This document shows positions 10,215 to 20,369 of a stretch of DNA of 64,000 bases, piece by piece. The DNA is from Lepidostoma basale. Lineage: Eukaryota > Arthropoda > Insecta > Trichoptera > Lepidostomatidae. Below the pieces are notes generated by a model. That model worked only from the letters and a program-made list of their open reading frames with translations. It made no database searches and was not told where the DNA came from. The stretch is from positions 3,534,001-3,598,000 of the forward strand of contig JAHDVF020000211.1 in the NCBI GenBank assembly GCA_022606425.2, given 5' to 3'. Numbering within the stretch: position 1 is the stretch's first letter; every line of letters starts with the position of its first letter. A program made the position numbers and the translations under genes.

Positions 10215-10600
10215 GATTTGAAATATACATTTGCTGTAAGTACTGAAAGATATTCTGAACGTATCGTAATTTTACGACGTAATTCACGGAGATTTGACTA
10301 CAACGCAATAAAGAATACTTGACAACAGAAAAAAACTTATACCTTTTGTATTGGTGTGCGAAATGAATAACCATTGGGTAGTGCTGTCGGGTAGTGGTGT
10401 GGGGCATAGGGTGGTGGGAGGGATGACGAGGGGCGGGGAGGAACAGGGAGGGTCATGCATATGGTGCGATCGCCGGCCATGGGATTTTACGCTGCAGTAC
10501 TTCAATTAAAAACATTAATAATAGCCAATCAAATGATTTTACTGAAATCTCTTGATGGAAGTTCATGTTTTTAAACTACTTCCTCTTTTGTCTTTATTTC
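10215..10600. other. Spacer with a short G-rich block
   Basis: 10380-10480 is G-rich on the plus strand (runs such as GGGGCGGGGAGG); open frames on the minus strand there are low in complexity. No gene or repeat family recognised. Confidence 0.3.
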
Positions 10601-10605
10601 GACAG

Positions 10606-10653
10606 CGACCGGTTTCGCCAGGCTCGCTGGCATCGACAGACGTGTTTGTTTAA
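10606..10653 (-). ncRNA. Hammerhead-like motif, family P
   Basis: Minus strand: CUGUCGA, stem II GCCAG with CUGGC, GAAA, CCGG and UC followed by GCUGUCG. Relative to the consensus only A6 is changed (to U), and the same change is seen in the copy at 44791, which points to a shared ancestor. Confidence 0.5.
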
Positions 10654-10719
10654 ACATCGTTTTATTTAATTATTAATTAATAATAGCCATTCTATGTTGA
10701 ATAATATTACGACGTATGT

Positions 10720-11037
10720 TTCTAGAAAATTTATGGAAATGACATGCCTTGATGGTGCATATCAAATATTTAATAATGCCTTAGCAAGGCAAAACGCATC
10801 ATTTCTATAAATTCAATAAAACTTATAGTTAAAAGGCATTCTTATCTGTATTCATATGGATGTTTATTGTTTATTGAACAATGATGTAAAACTCGATATT
10901 AAATTATTAATAAGAATGTAAAATGTTTTTTAGAAGTTTTATTATATTTTATGGGAATCATATATTTCGCCTAGCTAAGGCATTATCAAATGTTTATGTA
11001 TGCTAATAACAAACGACATTTGATAATGCCTTAGCTA
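10720..11037. repeat. F-family foldback pairs
   Basis: Inverted F arms with hammerhead-like motifs at 10775-10812 (plus), 10960-11000 (minus, core UUGAUAA) and 11014-11037 (plus, cut by LINE-A). Arms contain TTAGAAGTTTTATTATA and the GTTTATTGAACAATGATG block. Confidence 0.65.
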
Positions 11038-11675
11038 GACGAATTTGTGTATTTGGGTAGTATATTGACAAAAGATGGCCAAGTGGAGAGGGATATTGAA
11101 AGAAGGGTTAGGGCAAGAAACGAAGTGAATCGTGCACTTAAAGTTATCATCGCAAACAAAAACCTATCAAAAAAATCAAAATATGGCATTCTTGTACCGA
11201 CCCTTATGTGTGGAAGCAAAGCATGGAACTGGCACAAGAAGGATAAAAGTAGAATAAATGCAGCAGAAATGAGATCTCTTAGACGAATTTATGCATACTC
11301 TGTGTATGATAGAGTGTCGAATGAAAATATAAGAAGTGATTGCGGTGTGAATGATGGTGTTATGAAAAAAACATGAAAGGATCATTAAGATGGTTTGGAC
11401 ACATGGAAAGAATGAATGAAGAAAGAATGGTAAAAAAAATTACATAATAACGATGTAAATGGAACTAGAAATAGCGGAAGACCGAAGAAAACGTGGCACG
11501 ATCAAATAAATCACATATTGAATGTCGGTCACATGATGAGTCAGAGAAATCGACTCGCGTACATGACACGATGTATATGTTGAGGAAGCGAGAGAAATAC
11601 GTCAGGAAAGAAAAGTGTGGTAGTCCATTCTTTATGCCTACCCCTTATGGTTAGATAGTTAGCTAGTTAGTTTTA
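11038..11675 (+). mobile_element. LINE-A1, one of the longer copies
   Basis: Starts at DEFVYLGSILTKDGQ, runs through ERRVRARNEVNRALK, LVPTLMCGSKAWNWHKK, MRSLRRIYAYSVYDRVS and then, after a frame break near 11370, GSLRWFGHMERMNEER, the RGRPKKTWHDQI-like block and the RCMNVEEA-equivalent. The 3' end is slightly deleted (the GGGGAGACGG block is missing) and a GTTAG-type tail follows at 11650-11675. This region lies C-terminal of the RT palm and is likely the thumb/connection part; the catalytic core is not included. Confidence 0.85.
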
Positions 11676-12022
11676 ATTTTTCTTATGAAAGAAATTAAAA
11701 TCATTTTTTCTGATTACGCAAGCGTTAATCCCCCTAATGCCGTCCAAGCCTCCTCCCTTTGCCAATTTCCACAGAGTCGACCAATAAAGTATCTCTTTGT
11801 ATCGGCCAGGGAATCAATAATGCTGTATATAACCGAGCTATCCACGTGGAAACATTTATCCTTTCACATTCTCATATTATCGTTTGATGATACACCCACA
11901 CTGCTACACACGCCAACTTATAAATACGCCTTAAACAGGAAACATCCTTCTTATTATCGTGACTCAATACCATAACTACGCAACCAACAATAAAATATTT
12001 TTCTTCTATTTTTAAAACTGAT
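11676..12022. other. Spacer, no gene recognised
   Basis: Ordinary AT-rich DNA with one 96-codon open frame (11685-11975) that has no family resemblance, no clear start context and a composition like its flanks. Not called. Confidence 0.35.
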
Positions 12023-13672
12023 ACGGGCGGTTGCTTCTCTCTACGAAGGAAGCACTGCCAGTGTTAGGGTAAATGAGGACATCACGCCCTGGTTTGATAT
12101 CACAAAAGGTGTTAAGCAGGGCTGCGTGATGTCTCCATGGTTCTTCAATTTGTACTAGGGTCATTCATAAAATAAGGTTCCCATATTTTTTTTAAATATA
12201 CAGCTTTATTGTTTTCCGTAGCATTATACATAATTTTAAAGCTTAAAACTTACTCTATTTTTCTACATAATTGCCGTTTCTGTCTAAACACTTTTGCAGA
12301 CGATGCTCCAACTTTCGTATCCCCAAGTCATAAAATTCTTCCGCACTTTCCTCTGATAAATCGAATAACTTCTTCCTTGACTTCATCATCAGTATGGAAG
12401 CGCATTCCACCCAAGTGTCCCTTTAATTTTGGGAATAAGCGGTAAAGGGCTAGGCCCGGACTGTAGGGTGGGTGGGGCGAAATAGTCCAGCCAAAATCTG
12501 TCAGCAGTTCTTGAGTGTGATTTGAGACATGAGGTCGAGCGCTCAACACGTTTCTGCTTGTGGTTTTCTGTGAGCATTCGTGGTACCCACCGCGCACACA
12601 CCTTTCGATAGCCTAATTTTTCAATTAAAATGTTGTGAATTGTTGTGTTGGAAGTCCCAGGAATACGAAGAGCAAGTTCGTTAATGGTAATCCTTCGATC
12701 CTCAAGCATTATGCTCTCAACTTCGCATCTGGCGGAAAGAGCGATAAGAAGGTCCATCTTCGATGGCTGCCAGGCCGACACTGAGGGGTGTAGCGTGGCG
12801 AGAGTAGCAGGGATAGAGAGTGGAGGAGTTGATGAGTCAGCCAGTGTTACCAGATTTCTCCCAGCGCGCCGCTATCTTTATTGACAGCATAGGGAACCTT
12901 ACTTTAAGAATTACCCTCGTATATAGACAAGTGTATGAAAGAACTTAAAAGTATAATAAATGCTGGTGCTAAGATGAGTGATTTGTCTGTAAATTGTCTG
13001 CTTTACGCGGAAGATGCCGTTCTCGTTGCGGATAGTGCGAACGAATTACAAGTCTTGGTGTCGAGAATGTATGAGGTATGCAAGTCAAGCGATTTAATGA
13101 TGCATGTCGGAAAGTCAAAGGTGTTAGTTTTTGAAAGGGAAGAGCAAATGACAGTTTGTAACATAAATGTGAACAAAAAGAACTTGGAACAGGTGAGGGA
13201 ATTTGTGGATTTAGGTAGTATGTTCACAGCGGAAGACCAAATGGATTGTGACGTTGAAATAAGGGTTGGTACGGGTAACAAAGTGAATGGAGCTTTAAAA
13301 ATAGTTATTAAAAACAATAATTTATCAATGAAAGCGAAGAATGGCCGTTCACAATGGAGTTCTGGTCACAACCTTATAAATGTAAACGAAGCATGGAACT
13401 GGCAGAAGAAGGATGAGAGCAGAATAAATGCGGTAGATATGAGGTCCCTAAGACGTATGTGCAATAGAACGATGCACGACAGAATTTCAAATGCTGAAAT
13501 TAAAAAGGAATGTCGAGCGAAAGAAGGTATAATGAACAAAATTAAAGGTATACGGAGTAAATATAAAATCTCGACTCCGAACTCCATAAAAAATGGAGTA
13601 CGGAGTCGAGGTAGACCGAGGAAAACATGGCATGACCAAATTAATCAAATTTTAAACACCCACTCTTGATTC
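12023..13672 (+). pseudogene. LINE-A2 RT palm and C-terminus, split by a mariner
   Basis: Longest LINE-A coding stretch in the window. 12023-12152 reads IRAVASLYEGSTASVRV then KGVKQGCVMSPWFFNLY, which is RT motif B (QG..xSPxxFxxY). After the mariner at 12155-12919 the same frame continues with IDKCMKEL and then LLYAEDAVLVA, the motif C position normally written YADD: the second residue pair reads YAED, so the first catalytic aspartate of the doublet is glutamate. The frame stays open to 13667 through MRSLRRMCNRTMHDRIS and GRPRKTWHDQINQIL. A deletion plus an inverted 18-bp copy (13570-13587) replaces the WFGHMER block. The 3' end and tail are missing. Dead copy; RT identity is firm. Confidence 0.9.
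12155..12919 (-). mobile_element. Internally deleted mariner transposon
   Basis: 765 bp bounded by 28-bp inverted termini (12155-12182 and 12892-12919; 24 of 28 positions match) and by TA duplications at 12153-12154 and 12920-12921. The minus strand encodes mariner transposase pieces: the second helix-turn-helix region (ITINELALRIPGTSNTTIHN) and WVPRMLTENHKQKRV, then a jump to the C-terminal HPPYSPGLALYRLFPKLKG region in a shifted frame. The middle of the protein, with the first two catalytic aspartates, is deleted, and the third aspartate region (normally PDLAPSD) reads PGLALYR. Non-functional. It lies antisense within the LINE-A RT frame. Confidence 0.9.
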
Positions 13673-13824
13673 AAGCATTAAAATTTTGATATAATTGTTT
13701 TAACTCTTAGCGAGATAGAACATGTTTCTTAGTGTGACAGTTGATCATATCTGCCAACCCCATAGGGGAAACGGTGCGATTTTCATTTAGTAAGTAAAAC
13801 AATTAAATGAATACGAATCAAGTA

Positions 13825-14252
13825 CGAAGCTGTTCTCTGGACCAGGGCAGGCGAAAAGCCAATTAGAGAACAAGTCGCTAGACGCAAATGGCAGTGGATC
13901 GGTTACACTCTGAGACTGAACCCAGCCTGCATTGCTCAGAGTGCACTAGACTGGTCCCCTGGACCTAGAGCCACCTGGAGAAGAACCCTGCAGGACGAGG
14001 TTAAGGCAGCACGTCTTTGACTTTGATCATTGTTTCGCCGGAAGTGTCAGGCCGAAGCCTATTACTCCCCCACATTTAGGAATATTTGGTGAAGGTGAGG
14101 TTGGATTTATGAGATTAAGGGGGTGATGGGGGGCAAGTGATGATGTTAGGCATCAGGCATGCGATAGAGTCGGGTGGAGAAGATTCCTTGAGGCCCAATG
14201 CACCACGGAGGTGTGACAGGACAAAAAGAAGAAGAAGACGAATCAAGTACAA
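13825..14252 (+). mobile_element. LINE-M RT C-terminus with GAA tail
   Basis: Frame EQVARRKWQWIGYTLRLN, then SALDWSPGPRATWRRTLQ: the end of an RTE-like endonuclease/RT protein in which (R)KW.WIGHTLR and TW+RT blocks are typical. After stops, DRVGWRRFLEAQCTTE and AAAAAGAAGAAGAAGACG (tail) follow near 14165-14240. Internal frame breaks; no catalytic region. Confidence 0.7.
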
Positions 14253-14747
14253 GATTTATGTTCTAAAAGATTTAAGGAAACAGTAAAACAAGTCATTTAA
14301 ACTGTGACCAAAATTCAAAATTAGAACAGCTTAACAAACCCAAGTACGTAACAGGCGGCTGACCAATCAGGGGAAGCGGGCCCATAAAGATTACCTGAGC
14401 TAATTTGTATTCGGAACATGGCGGCGATATTTCTTTTTTTCTGCGCGTGGCTTGCGCGTGTATTTATTTCCCAGCCAGCCCCTCTTTATGGGCAGATAGC
14501 AAGACTGATCTCGCCAAAGTAGTCTCATATATTTTACGCATTCGTGCGGAATAGAATGTTGCCATTCGATTTTATTTGACAAACACGAAATGAACTCACT
14601 CGTTCTCGCTGTTTTGATTTTTGATGGCATGTTTAATATGACAGATACTGATACAAGGATGATTTGAGATGCTTTTTCTAATGGATTTTGAAACGGAGTT
14701 CGTTAATTTTGTAGAAATTAAGTTATAATTAAATATATTCGAGATGA
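14253..14747. other. Mixed-composition spacer
   Basis: 14340-14540 is a GC-richer single-copy-looking patch. Small minus-strand open frames here have no recognisable family. Nothing further seen. Confidence 0.35.
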
Positions 14748-14962
14748 TCGACGACCTTCGTGGCCGAGTGGAAAGTGCATTGATTCCCGGCGGAAAGATT
14801 CCCGGCGATGCCAGTGTGATTGTCACACTGTCTTTGGTCTGGTGTAGAATTCACGTGACAATAAAATGGCGAAAGATTAGCTACCTATCACATGTCACGA
14901 GAATCACCCTTTAGGTACATTGATTTGGGTCATGTTGTCATGATGTAAAGAATAGATGTTTT
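14748..14962 (+). mobile_element. tRNA-derived SINE (copy 3), with head
   Basis: Head: TGGCCGAGTGG near 14760 is a full match to the RNA polymerase III A box, as in tRNA-Leu/Ser-type genes; a reduced B-box area (ATTCCCGGCG) follows. Then the family body: AGTGTGATTGTCACACTG, TTTGGTCTGGTGTAGAATTC, CACGTGACAATAAAATGGCG, ATCACATGTCACG and GATGTAAAG at the end. The tail is short. Best view of the 5' end of this SINE. Confidence 0.8.
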
Positions 14963-14984
14963 ATTTATTTATTATTTGTTTATG

Positions 14985-15262
14985 TTATACACAAATGATC
15001 TATAACAAACGAAAAACATTTAAACAACTCATTTAGACACTAAACGGTGTAACAAAAATAAAATAACTATATGAAACTAAAAGATAATAGGTATATATCA
15101 TAAGGATCTCAAGTATGTCGACGTCAGTGAGGCAGTACTCTTTCCAGAATTTGTAATGTATTTTTTATGAACACCGCCTCACTGACACTAAAAATGTCCA
15201 AATCCGAGACGATTAGATTTAACGTCCGAATTGCTCTTCTAACTGGCATCACCAAAGGCAGG
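14985..15262 (-). mobile_element. LINE-K C-terminal fragment and 3' UTR
   Basis: Minus strand frame NLPLVMPVRRAIRTLNL, then VSDLDIFSVSEAVF and stop near 15160. The same block (NLPLVxPVxRAIxLLNxxxSxxDxF) recurs at 33240, 46801, 54131 and 56240. I read it as the end of an ORF of a non-LTR element; its clade is not determined. Confidence 0.65.
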
Positions 15263-15310
15263 TTTCTTGACGGAGGCTAAGATCCACCAAGGGTTGTAAC
15301 GTCGGAAAAG
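15263..15310 (+). mobile_element. LINE-N 3' remnant
   Basis: Frame FLTEAKIHQGL then stop, followed by a GAA-rich stretch; it matches the LEEAKTH end of the copy at 10063. Confidence 0.45.
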
Positions 15311-15384
15311 AAGGAAAAGATTTTAACAATTTTTCTTAATTCTTATTCATCATTTTTTGTTTCTTTTTCTTTCCTAAGTAACTT

Positions 15385-15490
15385 ACTGATTAACTTTCAC
15401 GCACGTCGATTTGTCCGACTCTCTGTCATATTAAACATGCCATGCCGTTCGGGGAGATGACATGAAAGTTAATTAGTTAGTGAGTTAGAA
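15385..15490. repeat. LINE-A 3'-end hairpin
   Basis: Minus-strand LINE-A sequence (CACGCACGTCGATTTGTCCG) faces a plus-strand LINE-A end (CCGTTCGGGGAGATG and a TTAGTTAGTGAGTTAG tail). The outer arms, ending TTAACTTTCA and TGAAAGTTAA, are complementary, so the whole can fold as one hairpin. Confidence 0.5.
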
Positions 15491-15654
15491 ATAACTAATT
15501 ACTGTAGCCATATTGGCGTTTACATTTTTCTTGTTACTATGACTTTTACCTTGATACTTTAGTATTTCAATCGATTGCTCATTTGAGTCGTCATCATACA
15601 TAATATATTATGTTTCTCTATTTCATTTTTGTTGTAATTATTTGAGGAAGATAC

Positions 15655-15710
15655 TAATGTTCTGCCTACCCTTCGGCGAGACGGCGTAATTGTTAGTTAG
15701 TTGGTTTAAA
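15655..15710 (+). mobile_element. LINE-A1 extreme 3' end
   Basis: Only CTGCCTACCCTTCGG, GAGACGGCGTAA and a TTAGTTAGTTGG tail are left, the shortest LINE-A piece with a recognisable tail. Confidence 0.7.
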
Positions 15711-15997
15711 TCAATGCGCAATCAATACTTATAATCATTAAATTATAAGTTCGCGATACGCCCGGCAATTCGTAAATGCATGCATTTAAGTGGACCTCTG
15801 ACGAATAGTTTAGCTGTAATTAATCAATTGAAAGTGCACTAAAGTCTTCCCTCGGGAAGTGAGTGAATGATTGATTAGGCTGATGCCGGGAGCTCGAGGA
15901 ACGAAGGCGGGGGTTGCACGGCTAATTGAAAATGATTGCCTCTAATTATGTCGAAAGGGTAAAACTATCAATTTAATTTGCTGCCGAGCATCCAAGA

Positions 15998-16570
15998 TTA
16001 TGTTAGGCGCAAGCACAGAGATTCAATTAATCTCATGGACTGGAAAATACCACAACAATTTAATTTTGGAACATTTTTCGCGAATAAGTTAAGTGCGTCA
16101 ATGCAAAATAATTGTGCGTAAGAATTCTCACCCTTAGTCTGGTAGAATTCTTCTTCTTTTATAGATCTGACGATCTGTGGCACATATATGCCGCTCAGAG
16201 CGCGGTAATGTATCAGATTTGTGTCGACTACAATAAGCATTCTGGAGACACTGATGTTTTCCATTTGAACGAGCGAAATTTCAAAAAAATTCTCGGAGCA
16301 ACCTTTCAGCGTGGATGAGACCATAATGTTACATGATATAATAATACATTATTTCTTATTTTTATTCCTCATTCCAACTACTATAATTATTTTTAACTTT
16401 TCATTAATTTGCTTACCCTCATTTTGTCTTAGCTTAACTTCAGTCTCGTTTTATACTGTTGCCTGTTAACTGTTAACTATTGTTTTATATTTGTGGTAGC
16501 ATGTAATTGGCCTTACATTATTATTTTTTTAAATTTCCACAATATATGTTATTGATATCGCTGTATGTTA
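15998..16570 (+). mobile_element. LINE-K-like C-terminus and 3' UTR
   Basis: The frame through 16112-16318 ends DTDVFHLNERNFKKILGATF, which parallels the DIDVFHIRESTFRR end of LINE-K at 46801. The 3' region has TGTGGTAGCATGTAATTGGC at about 16492, whose reverse complement sits at 56305 in another K copy. Upstream, 15998-16110 is also open on the plus strand (DSINLMDWKIPQQFNF in one frame) and may be more of the same protein. Clade uncertain. Confidence 0.5.
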
Positions 16571-16714
16571 CCTTTAATAATCGCTGTGTGTATGCTAGAC
16601 TCTTACCATATACAGATTTTCGGTTTCGGTTTCGTTTAAATATCGAAATACGCATGATTTTTTAACCTTTTCAACTGTTTACCTAGGTATACCACATTTT
16701 TTTCTTAAATAATT

Positions 16715-17100
16715 GTTTTTATTTATAAAAAAATATGAATAATACTGACAAATTTGTTTAGCCTTGCGAGGACATTTTCAAACTGAACATAATCGCCTAA
16801 CAGTGTGTCCTTATAAAGATGATTTTAAATAATTTACGGGTGGGGGCAATTATTTTTGTTACTTGTATTTACATAATTTTTTTTATTAACATATAAAAAA
16901 TATCATATAACATAAAAAAATAAAAATAAATTATGTAAAACCAAATGAAAATCGCGTTTTTAATACATACTCGTATTCTATTATATTTTGGGGTAGTGAC
17001 ATTTGATAATTTTATAGTAGATGAAAAATGTCACTCCTCTAAAATATAATCAAACTACTTGAATGATGTTTTCATCGATATTAAATAAGAAAATGTGGTT
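16715..17100. repeat. G-family arm with hammerhead-like motif
   Basis: Contains the G motif on the minus strand at 16746-16790 (core UUGAAAA, stem II UCC..CAAGGC, UAAA in place of GAAA, AAAUUU stem III, GUC) and the neighbouring AATCGCCTAACAGTGTGTCC and GGGTGGGGG blocks shared with the big palindrome at 42895-43525. A separate F-like motif lies at 17004-17040 (plus, core UUGAUAA). Confidence 0.55.
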
Positions 17101-17214
17101 TGGAAGTATGTAGGTAGATTGTAGCTAGATACCAAATCCCGTAATTCTACCGAAGGAAAATTGTTTCATGTTTGTGTGTGTGTAAATAACTTCTTCCTGC
17201 GGTCACAAGATAAA

Positions 17215-17480
17215 TTGAATCAGGCAGAAGCCGGGACTACCCTTAGGTCTAGGTAAGGGACGGAATATCCGAGAAGAAGGAAATAAGGCTCGGAGTTAGG
17301 AGGGATCAAAAGTAGTAGTAGCGTCCCCCGCGCCCTCGCCGGCAACCCTCCGCTCGCCCCCACCCGCCTGACCGACACTCTATTTGGTCACTGCCCCGAA
17401 ATATATAAATGACCTCTTTAACTGGAAATGGTGCTAGCGAAAACCCGACGGTTTAAACGGGGTGAAACTGACTCCAGGGC
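17215..17480. other. GC-rich single-copy island
   Basis: GC-rich with CCCCCGCGCCCTCGCC near 17323 and no repeat matches in the window. No coding frame is supported. It could be ancestral unique DNA between insertions. Confidence 0.35.
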
Positions 17481-17595
17481 GGGGCGTGGACTTTACTTAC
17501 AAAACATGTATTTCCTTAAAAAGAAAATGTATTTTTTAGAAATACAAACAACTAGATGACCACCTGCTTATACAAATAACGTTTCGCAATAAATT

Positions 17596-18129
17596 CAGGG
17601 TGTCTCAAAAGTATACAACATATTAAGTGGATCGATTAAAAAAAATAAGCCATTTACAGATCAAATGTTTTTTAATTATTAAAGTACACAATTTGTGAAT
17701 TTATTTCTTCAAAAAAATATTGTCAAAATGTTAACCCACGCGTTCGCGGTACTCATTTAGTCGAACAATAACATTTCTAATGACGACTCGGTTGACTGAT
17801 AATCGACAGACTGATTAATAATTTCCACGTTTTCTACCGTTTTTAATGATCTTGTTCGGCCAGATTCGGATTTTGATTTGAATGAGTGGAATGTTTGACG
17901 CATCATTTAAATGGCGAAAACATCGATTATTGCAGATTCTTCTATGCGCTACAGTTGTCGAATCAACGTTTTTTTAAAACCCTGGCACGCAGAATGTCCG
18001 GTCCGCTCCCGAGAAACGCTCCATGGCGACTGAATTCCCAAGAGCTAGGCTTTGACATACCCCCCCCCCCGCGCTCTTCGGATTCGTTGCGTTCACGCAA
18101 TAAGCTAAACTTTCATTTGAGACACCTTG
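17596..18129 (-). mobile_element. Mariner-like relic, second family
   Basis: Inverted termini CAGGGTGTCTCAAA (17596) and TTTGAGACACCTTG (ending 18129), followed by TA at 18130; the left TA has decayed to TT. The minus strand holds a mariner-type transposase N-terminus across frame breaks: MERFSGAERTFCV, then FRHLNDASNIPLI and, after stops, SVNRVVIRNVIVRLNEYRER. The catalytic domain is absent. A run of ten C at 18060 interrupts it. Old internally deleted copy. Confidence 0.65.
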
Positions 18130-18184
18130 TATTTAATTTAATGTTAACAATGTTAAAATATTTGCTGTCTTTTGAGCAATGATA

Positions 18185-18345
18185 TCAAATTCCATATTAA
18201 GTAATTAATATGAAAGAAATCGGGCGGAAAATAGGACATTTGAAAATTCTTTAGAAAGAAAAATATCTCATTCCTATAAATTAAAATAAAACTTCTAGAA
18301 AACATACGTTTTAATTCGTATTAGTCATCTAAAGCTTGATTCTTA
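18185..18345. repeat. F-family arm
   Basis: F blocks on the plus strand: a worn hammerhead-like core UUGAAAA at 18243 with AAAAATATCTCATTCC, then AAAACTTCTAGAAAACATACG and TTCGTATTAGTCAT. Confidence 0.5.
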
Positions 18346-18439
18346 AATGTTTTAATTTATAAACATTGTTATTATAAGTATCACAATTTATTTATTAATT
18401 TTATGAGATTTTCGCGAAAACTTTTTTTAAAACATTCGT

Positions 18440-18625
18440 TGGGATTATAAAACAGTTGTTTGTAACATCTGATGATGCCAACATTCTGACCCCTAGATCA
18501 CCACCCAGTTATATATAATATAAATAACTTAAAAATAAAATACAATTGTGATACAAAAACAAAGTTTATTCATTAACAGTTTAAAATGTTAAGGTATCAT
18601 AGTTTCGGCCAAAACAATAGTCTAT
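18440..18625. repeat. J-family piece with tRNA-like head fragment
   Basis: 18463-18487 carries the first half of a J hammerhead (TAACAT, CTGATGA, TGCCAACATT). It is cut and joined at 18488-18514 to the start of the tRNA-Arg-like SINE (minus, GGTGGTGATCTAGGGG), then continues with the J end blocks AATACAATTGTGATAC, CATTAACAGTTTAAAATG and TAGTTTCGGCCAAAACAAT. The ribozyme cannot be active since its second half is missing. Confidence 0.55.
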
Positions 18626-19235
18626 TTAATATAATATATGTTACACATATTGAAGTATGTATACTCATATAGTATCATTATATAAACGATATCTAAAGTT
18701 TAATAAGAGCTTAATGGCATCGAAATATATTATTTTGTTTAGATGTTGGATTTATGTGAATTTATTTCCATTGACATGTTTTGAATGTTATATACCTTCA
18801 TCATCAGGTTCCGATTAAAAACAAAAATATGTGTATAATCTGATATATTGAATTGTGGAGTTACCGAGTATGTCTTAAGTTTATCATCCTTGTGATAATT
18901 TTTTTGTCATATTCCATTAAAAAAATATTATATTTTGAATGTTTTAAAACTAAATTTACATAACGTTAACACATTGGAATGGCATAATGAATAATATTTT
19001 ACGTATTTAAATACTGTTTTTTTCTTTTAATGATAGAAGATTAAATTTTATTTTGATAACGTAAATAAAAATATTAAACGAAATACAAAAATCCAAATTT
19101 GCCATTTAAAATTTGACAGGGTACTAGGGAGAGAACTTTTATATAAGATTGATGGGCTAATATTATAAAATATTATTTATTTCTCTTTTTCTTTTTTTAT
19201 ATACTTTGTATACACAACACTTATATTAATAAAAT
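18626..19235. other. AT-rich spacer
   Basis: No gene or family match is seen. Positions 18780-18830 contain TCATCATCAGGTTCCG, which resembles a lone hammerhead core on the minus strand (CUGAUGA) without its GAAA half. Confidence 0.35.
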
Positions 19236-19285
19236 AAATTATACATGTTTCGGACAACCAGTCCTTCTTCAGTGATACAAATTAT
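19236..19285 (-). ncRNA. Hammerhead ribozyme-like motif, family L, intact core
   Basis: Minus strand: CUGAAGA (19266-19272), stem II GGAC with GUCC and loop UGGUU, GAAA, then CAUGUA, giving a two-pair stem III (A-C with G-U) and a GUA cleavage triplet, an allowed NUH site. All conserved core residues are present. Stem I would be formed by AU-rich flanks and is only partly complementary by eye. A small self-cleaving RNA is the natural reading, but there is no transcript evidence. Confidence 0.55.
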
Positions 19286-19539
19286 AAATATAAATATTCA
19301 AAATATTATAAAATTGTTTACATGACCTGACAGATGTTATAAAGATTTCTTTTGGAACGTTTATGCTTTTGTTATAACAAATATTATGATTTAATTAAAA
19401 ATTTAAAATAATTATTTAAAGTTCTTATTAACATTATTTATTATATTTTGAAAATATTTTTTAAAGGAATTGCAAATAACCGATTCTTTCTTCTTCTTTT
19501 TGTAAGATAAAATATAGATTAACTTTTTCAGTTTAACAC

Positions 19540-20030
19540 ATTATTTAAATTATCAATGTTCAAATCCAAAATGTTTAAATATTGCACAAAATAAACAAAT
19601 TTTGTACCCCTTTTGGATCGGGGTAACAAATAGATTTATACATGGCAGCCACACCAAGTTAGTTAAGGGATGAAATATTGGTTCGGTTAGGAGCCGGCTC
19701 ACGGCAGATTTGCCATTATATATGACGGAGGTAGTGGAATCAACCCCTAAGGAAGCCACCCCTCGGGGGAGGCAGATAAGGGGAGGATGTGGACTCTGTT
19801 GCCGTTGCAAGTTAACTTCGAGCATTTTTAAAACATGCACGTTTTAATTAGCATTTTGTGTATAATCCCAACAAAAATACAAAACGACATATAGATTACT
19901 ATGAAATCAGCGTTTCTTTTCGTAAAGAAGTTTTACAAATACATACGTAAACAAATATTTTAGTTCGTTCATTTGTAGAGATTAGAAAACATAAGTGCAG
20001 AAACGCCTGATTGAGTGCAACATGCATAGA
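19540..20030. other. Spacer with a GC-richer block
   Basis: 19600-19830 is GC-richer with no family match; its minus-strand 95-codon frame shows no recognisable domain. Remaining sequence is AT-rich. Confidence 0.3.
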
Positions 20031-20044
20031 TATATTCATAAGTG

Positions 20045-20336
20045 ATACAGTGCGAATGAAAGTATTATGAACAAAATAAAAAAAAGGGCCATTAAGCTGG
20101 TTTGGCACATAAATGTAGAAAGGATGATAAAGAAAGTACACATCGACGATGTGAATGGAGCAAGAAATAAAGGAAAGCCGAGAAAAACAGTGCACAATAA
20201 ATCAATATTAAATGTGGGTCATGAGTGCAGGAGATATCAACGTGCTTGGATGGCACGATATATGAACGTTGAGGAATAGTGAGAAGGCAATTATTTCTGT
20301 CTATCCCTTCTGGGAGATGGTGTGAGGGTTAACTAT
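20045..20336 (+). mobile_element. LINE-A 3' fragment
   Basis: Diverged copy: MNKIKKRAIKLVWHIN in place of KGSLRWFGHM, a KVHIDDVNGARNKGKPRKTV block, then MNVEE. The 3' end CTGGGAGATGGTGTGAGGGTTA lacks a long tail. It abuts the end of an RTE copy on the opposite strand at 20337. Confidence 0.75.
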
Positions 20337-20369
20337 TGTCTGGCCAGAATCGTCTCCTGGTTCTGTTCC

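Noticed and set aside
12935..13669. A 244-codon frame, longest in the window, as a cellular gene.
   Set aside because: It contains an RT motif C and the LINE-A C-terminal blocks; it is a retrotransposon relic.
18060..18070. Run of C as a regulatory tract.
   Set aside because: It lies inside a decayed mariner and is best explained as slippage.
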